From NCBI GenBank assembly GCA_021793375.1, contig JAJYSY010000002.1:21745-85744 (forward strand): DNA of 64,000 nucleotides. Reading direction: 5' to 3'. The notes under the pieces were generated by a model, which saw only the letters and a list, made by a program, of their open reading frames with translations, did no database searches and was not told the DNA's origin. Below are positions 8,056-16,460 of this stretch, one piece after another (positions within the stretch are counted from its first letter, which is position 1; each line of letters starts with the position of its first letter). The position numbers and the translations under genes were made by a program. This stretch comes from Bacteroidota bacterium. Lineage in GTDB: Bacteria > Bacteroidota > Bacteroidia > Flavobacteriales > Flavobacteriaceae.

Positions 8056-9489
8056 TTATTCTTTATAGCCAAAAAGCTTTTGTTTTTTAATCTGCTTAGC
8101 TACATTTTCCGGGAGTTTTTCTTCCCAACCTGTTTCATTATTTTCTATCATTCTCAATACTTCTCGAGAGAAAATATCTAAATATTCTGGGGCGTAATCT
8201 TCAATGTCAACAAATTTTCCATAGTGCTGAAAATATTTATATAAATCTTGCATTTGCTCCGGAACTTCAACATTTTCACTGGTGGTTATTTCTCCAGTTT
8301 CTTGATTTTTAAATGGATAAAGATAAACTTTTAGGTTTTCGGTAAATAGTTTTCCAAAAGCTTCTAAAGTTCCACCGATTAAATCTTCATAATAATGTTC
8401 ATCAAAAATATAAATCAAGTTATCCACCCCCATTGCTAAAGCTTTTTTCTCATTGCTGTAGCGTTCTAAGTATTCTACTAATTTATAATATTCTTTAAAA
8501 GTTGAGATCATTACTTTTTGTCCCATTGCTCCTAAAAGATTTGCTCTATGTAGAAAATCTTCATCACTCACTGCTCCATACGCACTCAAATTAGACAAAG
8601 TAATTTCAAAAATACTGATAGTGTCTTCTTTTTTGATTTTATTTTCCTCTAAAAATAACGCTAAGGATTTTTCATAAATATCCATATTTACTTTTGTAAC
8701 CGGACGGAAACTTCCTCTTAAAGCCAATACATTTTTACTATAAAGTTCATCAGAAATCAATAAGTTATGTCCGTCAGGATCAAACATTACTGCTTCTGTC
8801 ATTCCATTTTTTATCAGCTCTAAACTCATCAGTCGGTTATCGACATTTTCAAAACAAGGTCCTGAAAAATTGATGGTATCAATTTCTAATAAATCTTTAT
8901 CTATATGATCATAAAGATGTCTCAGCAAACTTTTGGGGGCGTCATAATGATAATAAGCGTAGTAAATTAAATTTACCCCAAGTGTTCCCAATGTGTTTTG
9001 CTGATAAAGTGCTTTATTTTCATGAAAACGAACGTGCATAGTTATTTCACTATAATCTTCATCGGGTTTAGTTTGATATCGAATTCCTACCCAACCATGA
9101 CCTTGAAATTTTTTAGCATAATCTATGGTTGCAACAGTGTTGGCAAAACAGAAAAATAACTTATCCGGATTTTTTTTGCGATCCACGCGTTTTTCTATTA
9201 AATCCAGCTCATGAGAAAGCATTTTTCGCAAACGAGATTCTGTCACATAACGTCCATCATCTTCTGCGCCATATATGGCATCACTAAAATCTTTTCCGTA
9301 AGCACTCATCGCTTTTGCAATGGTGCGTGAGGCTCCTCCGGCGGCAAAAAAGTTTCTAACTGTTTCTTGTCCTGCTCCGATTTCAGAAAAAGTTCCAAAA
9401 ATACTTTTGTTGAGATTTATGCGTAATGCCTTGCTTTCTGTTGAAGGGATATCTTCATAAACTCTATCCCCCATTATTGTTATTGACAT
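8056..9489 (-). CDS. Conserved bacteroidete protein of unknown function
   Basis: Soluble-looking protein of 477 residues without signal peptide or membrane segment. Strongly conserved-looking blocks include GAGQETVRNFFAAGGASRT near residue 38, FFCFANTVATIDY near 112 and INFSGPCFENVDNRLMS near 208. Related proteins are often labelled nicotinate-nucleotide adenylyltransferase or TonB-dependent receptor by automatic pipelines, as I recall; neither fits, because I see no nucleotidyltransferase HxGH motif, no barrel strands and no plug domain. Function is unknown. A minus-strand box TATATTTG at 9526-9533 provides its promoter, divergent from the MBL hydrolase gene. Confidence 0.75.
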   Translation of the reverse strand: MSITIMGDRVYEDIPSTESKALRINLNKSIFGTFSEIGAGQETVRNFFAAGGASRTIAKAMSAYGKDFSDAIYGAEDDGRYVTESRLRKMLSHELDLIEKRVDRKKNPDKLFFCFANTVATIDYAKKFQGHGWVGIRYQTKPDEDYSEITMHVRFHENKALYQQNTLGTLGVNLIYYAYYHYDAPKSLLRHLYDHIDKDLLEIDTINFSGPCFENVDNRLMSLELIKNGMTEAVMFDPDGHNLLISDELYSKNVLALRGSFRPVTKVNMDIYEKSLALFLEENKIKKEDTISIFEITLSNLSAYGAVSDEDFLHRANLLGAMGQKVMISTFKEYYKLVEYLERYSNEKKALAMGVDNLIYIFDEHYYEDLIGGTLEAFGKLFTENLKVYLYPFKNQETGEITTSENVEVPEQMQDLYKYFQHYGKFVDIEDYAPEYLDIFSREVLRMIENNETGWEEKLPENVAKQIKKQKLFGYKE

Positions 9490-9525
9490 ATTTTACTGTT
9501 TTATATTAAATACTGCTTTAACTGT

Positions 9526-9533
9526 CAAATATA
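9526..9533 (-). promoter_or_regulatory. -7 promoter box of the conserved unknown gene
   Basis: Read on the minus strand it is TATATTTG, a perfect TAnnTTTG match, 37 bases upstream of the ATG at 9489. It shares the intergenic region with the promoter of the divergent MBL hydrolase gene. Confidence 0.5.
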
Positions 9534-9564
9534 AAGATAAGCGATGAAACCGAAAAAATAGTTT

Positions 9565-9572
9565 TACATTTG
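9565..9572 (+). promoter_or_regulatory. -7 promoter box of the MBL hydrolase gene
   Basis: TACATTTG matches TAnnTTTG and ends 17 bases before the GTG start at 9590, giving a leader of only about ten bases. No good -33 TTG was seen. Confidence 0.5.
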
Positions 9573-9589
9573 TAACAAAAGAATAAAAT

Positions 9590-10351
9590 GTGAAAGTTAC
9601 ATTTTTAGGTACAGGTACTTCTCAAGGAATTCCGATGATTGGATGTCAACATCCGGTATGTTTAAGCAATGATCAAAAAGACAAGCGTTTACGATCTTCT
9701 GCTATGATAGAATTCAATAATTCTCGATATATTATTGATTGTGGTCCGGATTTTAGACAACAAATGTTAGCTAATAACGTGGAAAGTATCGACGGAATTT
9801 TATTTACGCATGAACACACTGACCATATGATTGGTTTGGATGACATCAGACCTTTTTATTTTCAGCAAGGAAATATTCCACTTTATGCAGAACCAAGAGT
9901 GATTAAAGCTTTAGAAAAAAGATTTGATTATATTTTCAGCACCAAAAATAAATATCCGGGAATCCCTTCTGTAGATGTTTTCCCTGTTTCTGAAAAACCT
10001 TTTTTTCTCAATGATTTAGAAGTTATTCCAATTCGTGTTTTTCATGGAAAACTCCCTATTTATGGTTATCGTTTTAGAGATTTCACATATATCACCGATG
10101 CTAAAACAGTTCCGGATGCAGAAATAGAAAAAATTAAAGGCACCAAAGTTTTAGTTATCAATGCGTTGAGAATAAGTCATCATCATACTCATTTTAATTT
10201 AGCGGAAGCTTTAAATTTTATAAAAAAAGTAAACCCCGAAAAAGCTTATTTTACACATATCAGTCATCTTTTAGGCTTTCACGAAGAAGTAGAAAAGAAA
10301 TTGCCTGAAAATGTATTTTTAGCTTATGATAATTTAAAAATAACTATTTAA
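9590..10351 (+). CDS. MBL-fold metallo-hydrolase, PhnP-like phosphodiesterase
   Basis: Metallo-beta-lactamase-fold hydrolase of 253 residues. The fold signature FLGTGTSQGIPMIGC at the N-terminus and the metal motif THEHTDHMIGLDD (about residues 75-87) place it with PhnP-type phosphoribosyl cyclic phosphodiesterases and related phosphodiesterases. Further ligands are the aspartate in TYITDAK, and LRISHHHTHF and FTHISHLLG in the C-terminal half. The start is GTG: the ATG at 9587 is directly followed by a stop. The next gene starts at the last base of this one (stop and start overlap), so the two are co-transcribed. Cellular substrate unknown. Confidence 0.85.
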   Translation: MKVTFLGTGTSQGIPMIGCQHPVCLSNDQKDKRLRSSAMIEFNNSRYIIDCGPDFRQQMLANNVESIDGILFTHEHTDHMIGLDDIRPFYFQQGNIPLYAEPRVIKALEKRFDYIFSTKNKYPGIPSVDVFPVSEKPFFLNDLEVIPIRVFHGKLPIYGYRFRDFTYITDAKTVPDAEIEKIKGTKVLVINALRISHHHTHFNLAEALNFIKKVNPEKAYFTHISHLLGFHEEVEKKLPENVFLAYDNLKITI

Positions 10352-10851
10352 TGAAAACAAAAATATTTTTATACCTCTTTGTATTTGCTTTAGTTTCTTT
10401 GATTTTTCAATACATGAATTACAAAAGTTATTCTGAAGCCAAAGAAAATGAAGTTGCTGTTTTAAAAGCAGAAATAAATGATCTTGAAGTGGAAAATGCA
10501 ATGAATTTAAAAGCTGCTAAAGAAGGAGAAGATCGAGGTTTTACTTTAAAAACAAACACTAAAGCAAGAGAGTATTTTGAAGACATGCAAATTGATGTGG
10601 ATTCTATTGCCGATGAAATTGAAGCCAAAATAATTGCTAAAAATCACTCAGAAGAAGATAATTCTTTGGTTCCTTACGCCGGAATCACCGGAACTATGAA
10701 AATCAACAGAATAGAAATTCTGAATCATCGCTGGGTTTTAGCAGAATTTACTGATGGAACTTATTGGGGAGAAGCTATTATTGCTTATTTCTTAGATGAA
10801 GACAACAATTTGGAATTTGATACTATTGATGGTTTTTTATATAGTGAATAA
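10351..10851 (+). CDS. Membrane-anchored hypothetical protein
   Basis: Protein of 166 residues with one N-terminal hydrophobic segment (about residues 4-22), then a charged helix EAKENEVAVLKAEINDLEVE, probably a coiled coil, and a small soluble domain ending WGEAIIAYFLDEDNNLEFDTIDG. No family recognised. Its ATG overlaps the stop of the MBL hydrolase gene, so the two are one operon. The domain likely faces the periplasm. The 3' end lies within a 16-base-pair inverted repeat. Confidence 0.65.
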   Translation: MKTKIFLYLFVFALVSLIFQYMNYKSYSEAKENEVAVLKAEINDLEVENAMNLKAAKEGEDRGFTLKTNTKAREYFEDMQIDVDSIADEIEAKIIAKNHSEEDNSLVPYAGITGTMKINRIEILNHRWVLAEFTDGTYWGEAIIAYFLDEDNNLEFDTIDGFLYSE

Positions 10852-10871
10852 TTTTTTCACTATATAAAAAA
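10833..10871. repeat. 16-bp inverted repeat over the end of the gene
   Basis: TTTTTTATATAGTGAA pairs perfectly with TTCACTATATAAAAAA across a 7-base gap that contains the stop codon of the upstream gene. It lies between convergent genes and probably acts as a two-way transcription end, though the T run is inside the stem instead of after it. Confidence 0.5.
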
Positions 10872-10893
10872 CCTTTTTCTAAAAATAACAGTT

Positions 10894-11544
10894 TTATTCT
10901 GCTAACCATTTCTTGATTTCCATAAAGTTTTCCGGACTCACACCATGACCTACCGGAAATTCAGAATATTTTACTTTTATAGCTAAATTTTCTAAAAACG
11001 GTTTGGTTTTTCTATCCCATTCCACCGGAACCACCTCATCTAAATAACCATGAGAACTGTAAACTTTTAAATTGGAAAAATCTCCTTTTTCAAAGTTTTC
11101 TTTTAATAACGGCTGATGGATATATCCGCTCATTGCCACTACTCTACTTACTTTTTCAGGATAAGACAAAGCCACTGCATAACTTAAAATTGCTCCTTGA
11201 CTAAATCCAAATAAAATAATATTATCCGGATCTGCATGATAATTTTCAATCACTTCGTCAATAAATTCAGCAATAGTATCTCTTGAAGCTACTGCTTGTT
11301 CATCATTGGTGAATTTTTTATTTCCCGGTTCATAAGTAATAGCATACCAAGCATTTCCGTAAGGCTGCATAGGAATGGGAGCTTTTGCTGAAACAATTAA
11401 ATATTTTTCATCCAACTGCGGAGAAAAAGAGAATAAATCATTTTCATTACTTCCATATCCATGAAGCATTATAATTGTAGGAGCTTTTTCTTTTAAAGAA
11501 GAAGCTCTTAAAACATGTTCTAAACAAAGGTTTTTTGTGGTCAT
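10894..11544 (-). CDS. Alpha/beta hydrolase, carboxylesterase/phospholipase family
   Basis: Cytoplasmic esterase of 216 residues in the phospholipase/carboxylesterase group (YpfH-like). The oxyanion segment IIMLHGYGSNENDLF is at about residues 20-34, the nucleophile elbow GFSQGAILSYA near 118, the acid aspartate in SHGYLDEVVPVEW and the catalytic histidine in PVGHGVSPENF near the end. These four complete the Ser-Asp-His machinery. Length is typical. It follows a small membrane-protein gene with a 4-base ATGA overlap and belongs to the same leftward operon as the dihydroorotase-like gene. Natural ester unknown. Confidence 0.85.
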   Translation of the reverse strand: MTTKNLCLEHVLRASSLKEKAPTIIMLHGYGSNENDLFSFSPQLDEKYLIVSAKAPIPMQPYGNAWYAITYEPGNKKFTNDEQAVASRDTIAEFIDEVIENYHADPDNIILFGFSQGAILSYAVALSYPEKVSRVVAMSGYIHQPLLKENFEKGDFSNLKVYSSHGYLDEVVPVEWDRKTKPFLENLAIKVKYSEFPVGHGVSPENFMEIKKWLAE

Positions 11545-11897
11545 TTTATCAATCTTTTAAACCATTTTTGAAATAAGTTTCCAAATATAGGTAAATAGGT
11601 CAAATTTCCTTGTATAGCTGCAATAAAGCCAAAACCCCATAAAACAATAAAAAACAACCAAAACGGAGTAATAATAAATAAAATATCAATGCCATTTTGC
11701 AAAGCGATTTCGCTTATTCCTGACAATAGTATTCCCAATAATATAAACAGCAAATTCAAACCCAATGCTTGTCGAATATGAAAAATAGCAAATTCATTTT
11801 TATCTTCTTGATTCATACTCCAAGCAATCAGCGTTCCCACCAATGTTAAATAAGCAACAGTAGCGGTGTTTTTTCCTTTTTTAATTTGCTCGTTCAT
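11541..11897 (-). CDS. Small membrane protein, DUF4870/Tic20-like
   Basis: Protein of 118 residues with three or four membrane segments. The N-terminal part (TATVAYLTLVGTLIAWSMNQEDKN) followed by FAIFHIRQALGLNLLF resembles the DUF4870 family, in which a helix ends with a short HxRQALxL motif. The C-terminus is basic (FQKWFKRLIK), likely cytoplasmic. It overlaps the esterase gene by four bases downstream and touches the dihydroorotase-like gene upstream, so all three are co-transcribed. The family's role is unknown; assignment by pattern. Confidence 0.65.
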   Translation of the reverse strand: MNEQIKKGKNTATVAYLTLVGTLIAWSMNQEDKNEFAIFHIRQALGLNLLFILLGILLSGISEIALQNGIDILFIITPFWLFFIVLWGFGFIAAIQGNLTYLPIFGNLFQKWFKRLIK

Positions 11898-13153
11898 TAT
11901 TGTTGATTTAAAATTAATCGGTTATTTGACAAAACTCCTAAAGCTTTTCCTTTTAATTCTTCTTCCAAGAAAATATGATTTTTTGATTGAGAATAAATAT
12001 TTTCTTCCTTGAATTTAAAGTTTTCATCCGGATCAAAAAAAGTAATTTCTGCTGTTTTTCCTTTTTCTATTTTCGGATTTTCTAAACCAAATCTATTTCT
12101 ATTTTTTGTTAATAATTCTATGGTTTTTTCTACTCCAAATAAGTTATTTAATGCTCCAAAAGCACTTTCTAATCCTAAAGTTCCATATTTTGCTTGTTCA
12201 AATTCGAGTTTTTTATACTCAATATTCATCGGTCTATGATCTGAAGTGATCATATCTATAACTCCGGATTTCACTCCTTCTATCAAAGCTTTTCTGTCTT
12301 CTTCTGTTCGAAGAGGTGGTTTTATTTTATATACAGAATCAAATTCTTTGAGTTTTTCATCTGTAAAAAACAAATTAGGAATAGCCACACTACAACTCAC
12401 ATCCAACCCTTCTTTTTTTGCTTTTGCAATTCGCGCCACACTTCCGGCAGTAGAAATTGTTGGAATATGTAATCTTCCTCCTGTATAAGTCAAAATTTCA
12501 AGATCTCGACTGATTTGTAATTCTTCTGCAAAATTGGGCATTCCTTTCAATCCCATTTTTGTACTGACTTTTCCTTCATTGACAACCGCATTTTTTGTCA
12601 AAGTTTCTTCATTTGGAAAAGACATAATCAAAGCATTAAAACTCTGACTGTATTGCAATGCTATTTTTAGCAAATTCGGATTTTTAATTGCTTTTTTATA
12701 ATCTCCAAAAGCAACAGCTCCGGCGAGTTTCATATCAAAAAGTTCTGCTAATTCTTTTCCTTCTCCTTTTTGTGTTAAACTTCCTATCGGAAAAAGATGT
12801 GTTGCAGCGGCAAAAGATTTGTTTTTCAAAAAATTTACCGAAGCGTGATTATCAATCACCGGAGAAGTATCTGGATTTAAGGCTACAGCTGTAAAACCTG
12901 ATTTTGCAGCAGTTAAAAGTCCATTTTCTATAGTTTCTCGTTCTTCATATCCGGGTTCTCCAAAACAAACACTACTGTCAAACCAACCTGCAGAAATATG
13001 TAAATTCTTATGAGTTATTGTCTGATCTGCTGATGTTTCTATGTTAGAAGAAATATCAATTATTTTTCCGTTTTCTATTAAAACATCTACTTTTTGCTGA
13101 TGTAGTGGATTATTTTTTTCAATAATCTGAGCAGATTTAATTAAAATCCTCAT
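11897..13153 (-). CDS. pyrC: Dihydroorotase-like protein lacking metal ligands
   Basis: Amidohydrolase-fold protein of 418 residues that aligns by eye with class I dihydroorotases. Scaffold motifs persist: FGEPGYEERETIENG near residue 66, KGMPNFAEELQISRD, YKIKPPLRTEEDRKAL and TSDHRP. But the zinc ligands are missing: the HxH after the first strand is SSVCF, the HCED-type histidine is replaced in LIMSFPNEET, the HxxH segment reads LHIPTIST, and the HH pair reads VAIPNLFFTD. So it probably does not catalyse the dihydroorotate reaction. It may be a structural or regulatory partner, as inactive dihydroorotases are of aspartate transcarbamoylase in some bacteria. First gene of an operon with a DUF4870-like gene and an esterase. 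Confidence 0.75.
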   Translation of the reverse strand: MRILIKSAQIIEKNNPLHQQKVDVLIENGKIIDISSNIETSADQTITHKNLHISAGWFDSSVCFGEPGYEERETIENGLLTAAKSGFTAVALNPDTSPVIDNHASVNFLKNKSFAAATHLFPIGSLTQKGEGKELAELFDMKLAGAVAFGDYKKAIKNPNLLKIALQYSQSFNALIMSFPNEETLTKNAVVNEGKVSTKMGLKGMPNFAEELQISRDLEILTYTGGRLHIPTISTAGSVARIAKAKKEGLDVSCSVAIPNLFFTDEKLKEFDSVYKIKPPLRTEEDRKALIEGVKSGVIDMITSDHRPMNIEYKKLEFEQAKYGTLGLESAFGALNNLFGVEKTIELLTKNRNRFGLENPKIEKGKTAEITFFDPDENFKFKEENIYSQSKNHIFLEEELKGKALGVLSNNRLILNQQ

Positions 13154-13160
13154 AGTTGGT

Positions 13161-15098
13161 TTATTTTAATAATTTTAAAAGCAAAACTTCTATTATAAGA
13201 AAAATCAATGCAAAAATAACAAACCATTTCCAAAGATGGTCAACTTCATTTTTATTTATCTCTGTTTTAAAATAATCTTTGATATCATAACTCAAACTTG
13301 AATTGGAAAATTCGGCTAAATCTTGAAATATCATTTGATTTTCTGATCGATTATAATTAAAACTCAACTGTGCTTTTTTCTCTTCTTGTTTTAAAACTTG
13401 ATAAGTTCCGGCTTTTTCCGGTAAATCTGTTAAAGTGATTTCTACTTTATCATTAAATCTTCTTTGCTGAGGAATAAATTTATCTTTTTCATTTTCTAAA
13501 TGTAAAACTTCATCTTTTTCTAAACTAATCGGTAAATTTATAATATGCTTTTCTCCTAAAGTATAAGCCAATTGAGGTTGTTTTAAACTTTGTTTTGCCA
13601 TATTGTAAAACGTGGGGGCAATTAACGGAGATTGTTTAAAATTAGAGTTTTCTAAAGCTAAAGAAGTGGTAAATATATAAGTGTTTTTATAGCTGATTAA
13701 AAAATCATTTCCATTGTTAAAACTCAACACAGAATTTCCGGAATTGATGTTGTGATTAAAGCTTCCTTTTGTTTTGGGATATTGAAAATTATCTACTTCA
13801 CTATCAAAAACATCTGCATATAAAGGATGAGAAAAATTGATGTTTGTTATTTTTAAATCCCTGGATTGAAATTCTTTTAAACTCCCAATTTCTAAATTTA
13901 AAAGTAAATTATTATAAGTTTCCAAAGTTGATTTTTCCGCAGGAATTATGGTGATAAACCCTCCATTTTCTTGATGTTTTTCAAGAATATTTATCAATCC
14001 GTTAGGAATATTTTTCAATTCGTTTAAAACAATTAAATCTGCATTTTCAAATTTGTTGTAATCCACCTCATCTTGCAATAAAGATATAAAATCAAATTTT
14101 GTTTTATTGTAAATCCTATGTAGGAAATTTTCAACTTCTTTGTTTTCACTTAAAGCAAGAATTTTTATTTTCTTCGGTTTTTGAAGACTGAAAAATAAGG
14201 TATTATCAAATCTTAAACTGTTGTCTTCTATTTCAATAAATCCTTCTAAATTTGTTTCTTCTTCCGGAATTGAAAATTCGGCAATTGCTGTGCTGTCTTC
14301 TTCAAATCCTGCACTGCTTTTTGCCAATAATTCTTTGTTGGATTTATATAAACTCACCGGTAAAGTTTCTGTAACAGGATGACTTGAAGAAAGTTGAATT
14401 TCTAAATCTTTAGCATTTTGAGAAGAAAAATAAACACTATCTACGCTAAAATTCACTTGATTTTCTCCTTTTAATTGTATAAAATCTGTTTGAATTTCTT
14501 CTTCTATCTGCGGATTTTCTTTAAAGTTTTTTGCCTGAAAATCAGAAATTGCAATAAATTGTTTTTGCGTTTCTTGTCTTTGCGAAAATATTTTTTTAGC
14601 TCTTAAACTGATGGTTTTAAAATCTGCTTCTACCGGAGAATAATCAATCTTTAAAAGTTTATCTTTTAATTCAGAAAGCGGTTGATTTCTGAATTCTTCA
14701 TCATTTGTTATAACGCTTAAAACCATATCATCCGGCAAAGTTTGTAAAACTTCTTGCACAGCTTGTTTCAACAATTCTCCTTGTGCTCCCTTTTGTTGCA
14801 TACTAAAAGAATTGTCAATATAAACAACGGTTTCTTTTTCTTTTAAAGCTTGTGAGGTATTGGGAATAAAGGGTTGTGCAAAAGCAAAAACTATAGCTGC
14901 TAAAGCGAAAAGTCTTGCCAAAAGGGTGAGCCATTTTTTTAATTGAGAACTTTTTCTGGTTTGCGATTCTACTTTTTTAAGAAATTTCACATTGGTAAAA
15001 ACTTCTTTTTTAAATCTACGCAAATGAAAAAGGTGAACAATTATGGGAATTAACAACAGAAAAAGTGCGTAAAGAAATTCCGGGTGTTTAAACTGCAT
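13161..15098 (-). CDS. BatA-type VWA membrane protein
   Basis: Protein of 645 residues. The N-terminal double-membrane module FKHPEFLYALFLLLIPIIV followed by HLFHLRRFKKEVFTNVKFL and a second helix near residues 58-80 is the BatA (aerotolerance) N-terminal signature. A von Willebrand A domain follows, with the metal-binding DNSFSMQ at about residue 95. A long extracytoplasmic region and a final membrane helix at about 624-643 complete it. The family is linked with surface or MoxR-type assembly in Bacteroidota, but its exact role is uncertain. It lies 8 bases upstream of the dihydroorotase-like gene and may share its transcript. Compare the VWA protein at 49561. Confidence 0.8.
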   Translation of the reverse strand: MQFKHPEFLYALFLLLIPIIVHLFHLRRFKKEVFTNVKFLKKVESQTRKSSQLKKWLTLLARLFALAAIVFAFAQPFIPNTSQALKEKETVVYIDNSFSMQQKGAQGELLKQAVQEVLQTLPDDMVLSVITNDEEFRNQPLSELKDKLLKIDYSPVEADFKTISLRAKKIFSQRQETQKQFIAISDFQAKNFKENPQIEEEIQTDFIQLKGENQVNFSVDSVYFSSQNAKDLEIQLSSSHPVTETLPVSLYKSNKELLAKSSAGFEEDSTAIAEFSIPEEETNLEGFIEIEDNSLRFDNTLFFSLQKPKKIKILALSENKEVENFLHRIYNKTKFDFISLLQDEVDYNKFENADLIVLNELKNIPNGLINILEKHQENGGFITIIPAEKSTLETYNNLLLNLEIGSLKEFQSRDLKITNINFSHPLYADVFDSEVDNFQYPKTKGSFNHNINSGNSVLSFNNGNDFLISYKNTYIFTTSLALENSNFKQSPLIAPTFYNMAKQSLKQPQLAYTLGEKHIINLPISLEKDEVLHLENEKDKFIPQQRRFNDKVEITLTDLPEKAGTYQVLKQEEKKAQLSFNYNRSENQMIFQDLAEFSNSSLSYDIKDYFKTEINKNEVDHLWKWFVIFALIFLIIEVLLLKLLK

Positions 15099-15167
15099 AA
15101 TCTATTTCTCAGGTTTTCAAATATAGAAAATACCCCCTATTTTACCAGTAAAAACTTTCTAATTATT

Positions 15168-16394
15168 TTATTTAGTAGGTTTTTGTTTTTTAATTGTAAA
15201 TTCAAAAGTTGTATATTTTCCTACTTCAGAATCCACTTTTATTTTTCCGCCAAGTTTTTGAACAATTTTTTTTACGGTAGATAATCCAATTCCATTTCCC
15301 TTTTTTCCATGTCGATCTCGATCTGTGGCAATAGAGAATAATTGAAAAATATTTTCTTGTTCTTCTTTTGGAATTCCCATTCCATTATCTGTAATCTTAA
15401 AATGATAATATTTCTTTTTCTCTTCTGCTGCTATATCTATGATGGTTTTTTCTTTATCATTATACTTTAAACTATTGCCTAATAAGTTGACAAATATTTG
15501 TTCTAAAGCAGATAAATTACAAACCAAATCAAAGTTGTGTTCCGGAAAATTTATTTCGCAATTGCTGTCTATATTTAAAATATCTACAATTCTTTCTAAG
15601 AAATCTTTTAAAGCAAAAGGTTTATCTATATTGTCTTCTGAAGAGATATTTTCTGTTTCATAATACTCTAAAATATGAGAAATATATTCGCTCATTCCCA
15701 AAGAAGATTGTTTTAATCTTTTTAAATACTCCAATCCTTGTTCATCTAATTTTTCAGCGTATTTTCCTCTTAAAATATCAATGGTCATGATAATGCTTGC
15801 CAAAGGCATTTTTAAATCATGAGAAACTGCTCCTGCAAATTTTTTTAAAGAAGAATTATGTTGTCTTAATTCTACTTTAGACTGGGTTAATTCTTTGTTT
15901 TTTTCTCTTAATTCAAACAAAATTTCCACTTGATTTCTCAACGTGTTTAAAGCTTGTTTTTGAGGTTTTGTCAGTTTTCTGGGTTTATGATCCAAAATAC
16001 ATAAAGCTCCTAAAGAATTTCCATTTTTATCTCTGATGGGATATCCTGCATAAAATATAATAGGTTCTTCTTCAGCTGTTACAAAAGGATTGTCTTTAAA
16101 TCTATTTTCTAAACGCGTATCCTCAATTTCCATATTATTTTCAGGATTGAGAATTGCATGAGAACAGAAAGCCATTTCTCTGGGGCATTCGCTAAAATTT
16201 GTTCCTGTTTTAGATTTTATCCATTGTCTGTTTTCATCTATTAAGCTAATCATAGCAATAGGAGTCTTACAGATATAAGCAGCTAATTCTGTAATATTAT
16301 CATATTGTTTTTCTGCCGGAGTATCTAAGATATTCAAGTTTTTTAAAGATGCTATCCGCTTTTCTTCTTTTATTTTACTTTCTGCTTTTTTCAT
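15168..16394 (-). CDS. GAF-domain sensor histidine kinase
   Basis: Cytoplasmic histidine kinase, 408 residues from ATG 16394 (an in-frame ATG at 16418 would add eight residues, MYVCNYSI, that look unlike a kinase start). Residues about 15-160 form a GAF domain (CSHAILNPEN, YAGYPIRDKNGNSLGALCIL). A coiled linker (about 165-190) leads to the dimerisation domain with the phosphoacceptor histidine in GAVSHDLKMPLAS. The ATPase domain shows the N box NLLGNSLKYND, G1 TDNGMGIPKEE and G2 KKGNGIGLST. No membrane segment and no receiver domain nearby; an orphan kinase probably responding to a redox or small-molecule cue. Confidence 0.9.
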   Translation of the reverse strand: MKKAESKIKEEKRIASLKNLNILDTPAEKQYDNITELAAYICKTPIAMISLIDENRQWIKSKTGTNFSECPREMAFCSHAILNPENNMEIEDTRLENRFKDNPFVTAEEEPIIFYAGYPIRDKNGNSLGALCILDHKPRKLTKPQKQALNTLRNQVEILFELREKNKELTQSKVELRQHNSSLKKFAGAVSHDLKMPLASIIMTIDILRGKYAEKLDEQGLEYLKRLKQSSLGMSEYISHILEYYETENISSEDNIDKPFALKDFLERIVDILNIDSNCEINFPEHNFDLVCNLSALEQIFVNLLGNSLKYNDKEKTIIDIAAEEKKKYYHFKITDNGMGIPKEEQENIFQLFSIATDRDRHGKKGNGIGLSTVKKIVQKLGGKIKVDSEVGKYTTFEFTIKKQKPTK

Positions 16395-16460
16395 AATAGA
16401 ATAATTACAAACATACAACCTCGATTTTGATTTAACAAGCCTTTAAGAAAAATATAAAAG

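Noticed and set aside
8056..9489. Nicotinate-nucleotide adenylyltransferase or TonB-dependent receptor
   Set aside because: No HxGH motif, signal peptide, plug or barrel features were seen.
10833..10871. Intrinsic terminator
   Set aside because: The stem is strong, but its T run is within the stem on either strand; recorded as an inverted repeat instead.
12009..12894. Several open stretches on the plus strand opposite the dihydroorotase-like gene
   Set aside because: They follow from the low-GC antisense frame; no family motifs, starts or promoters.
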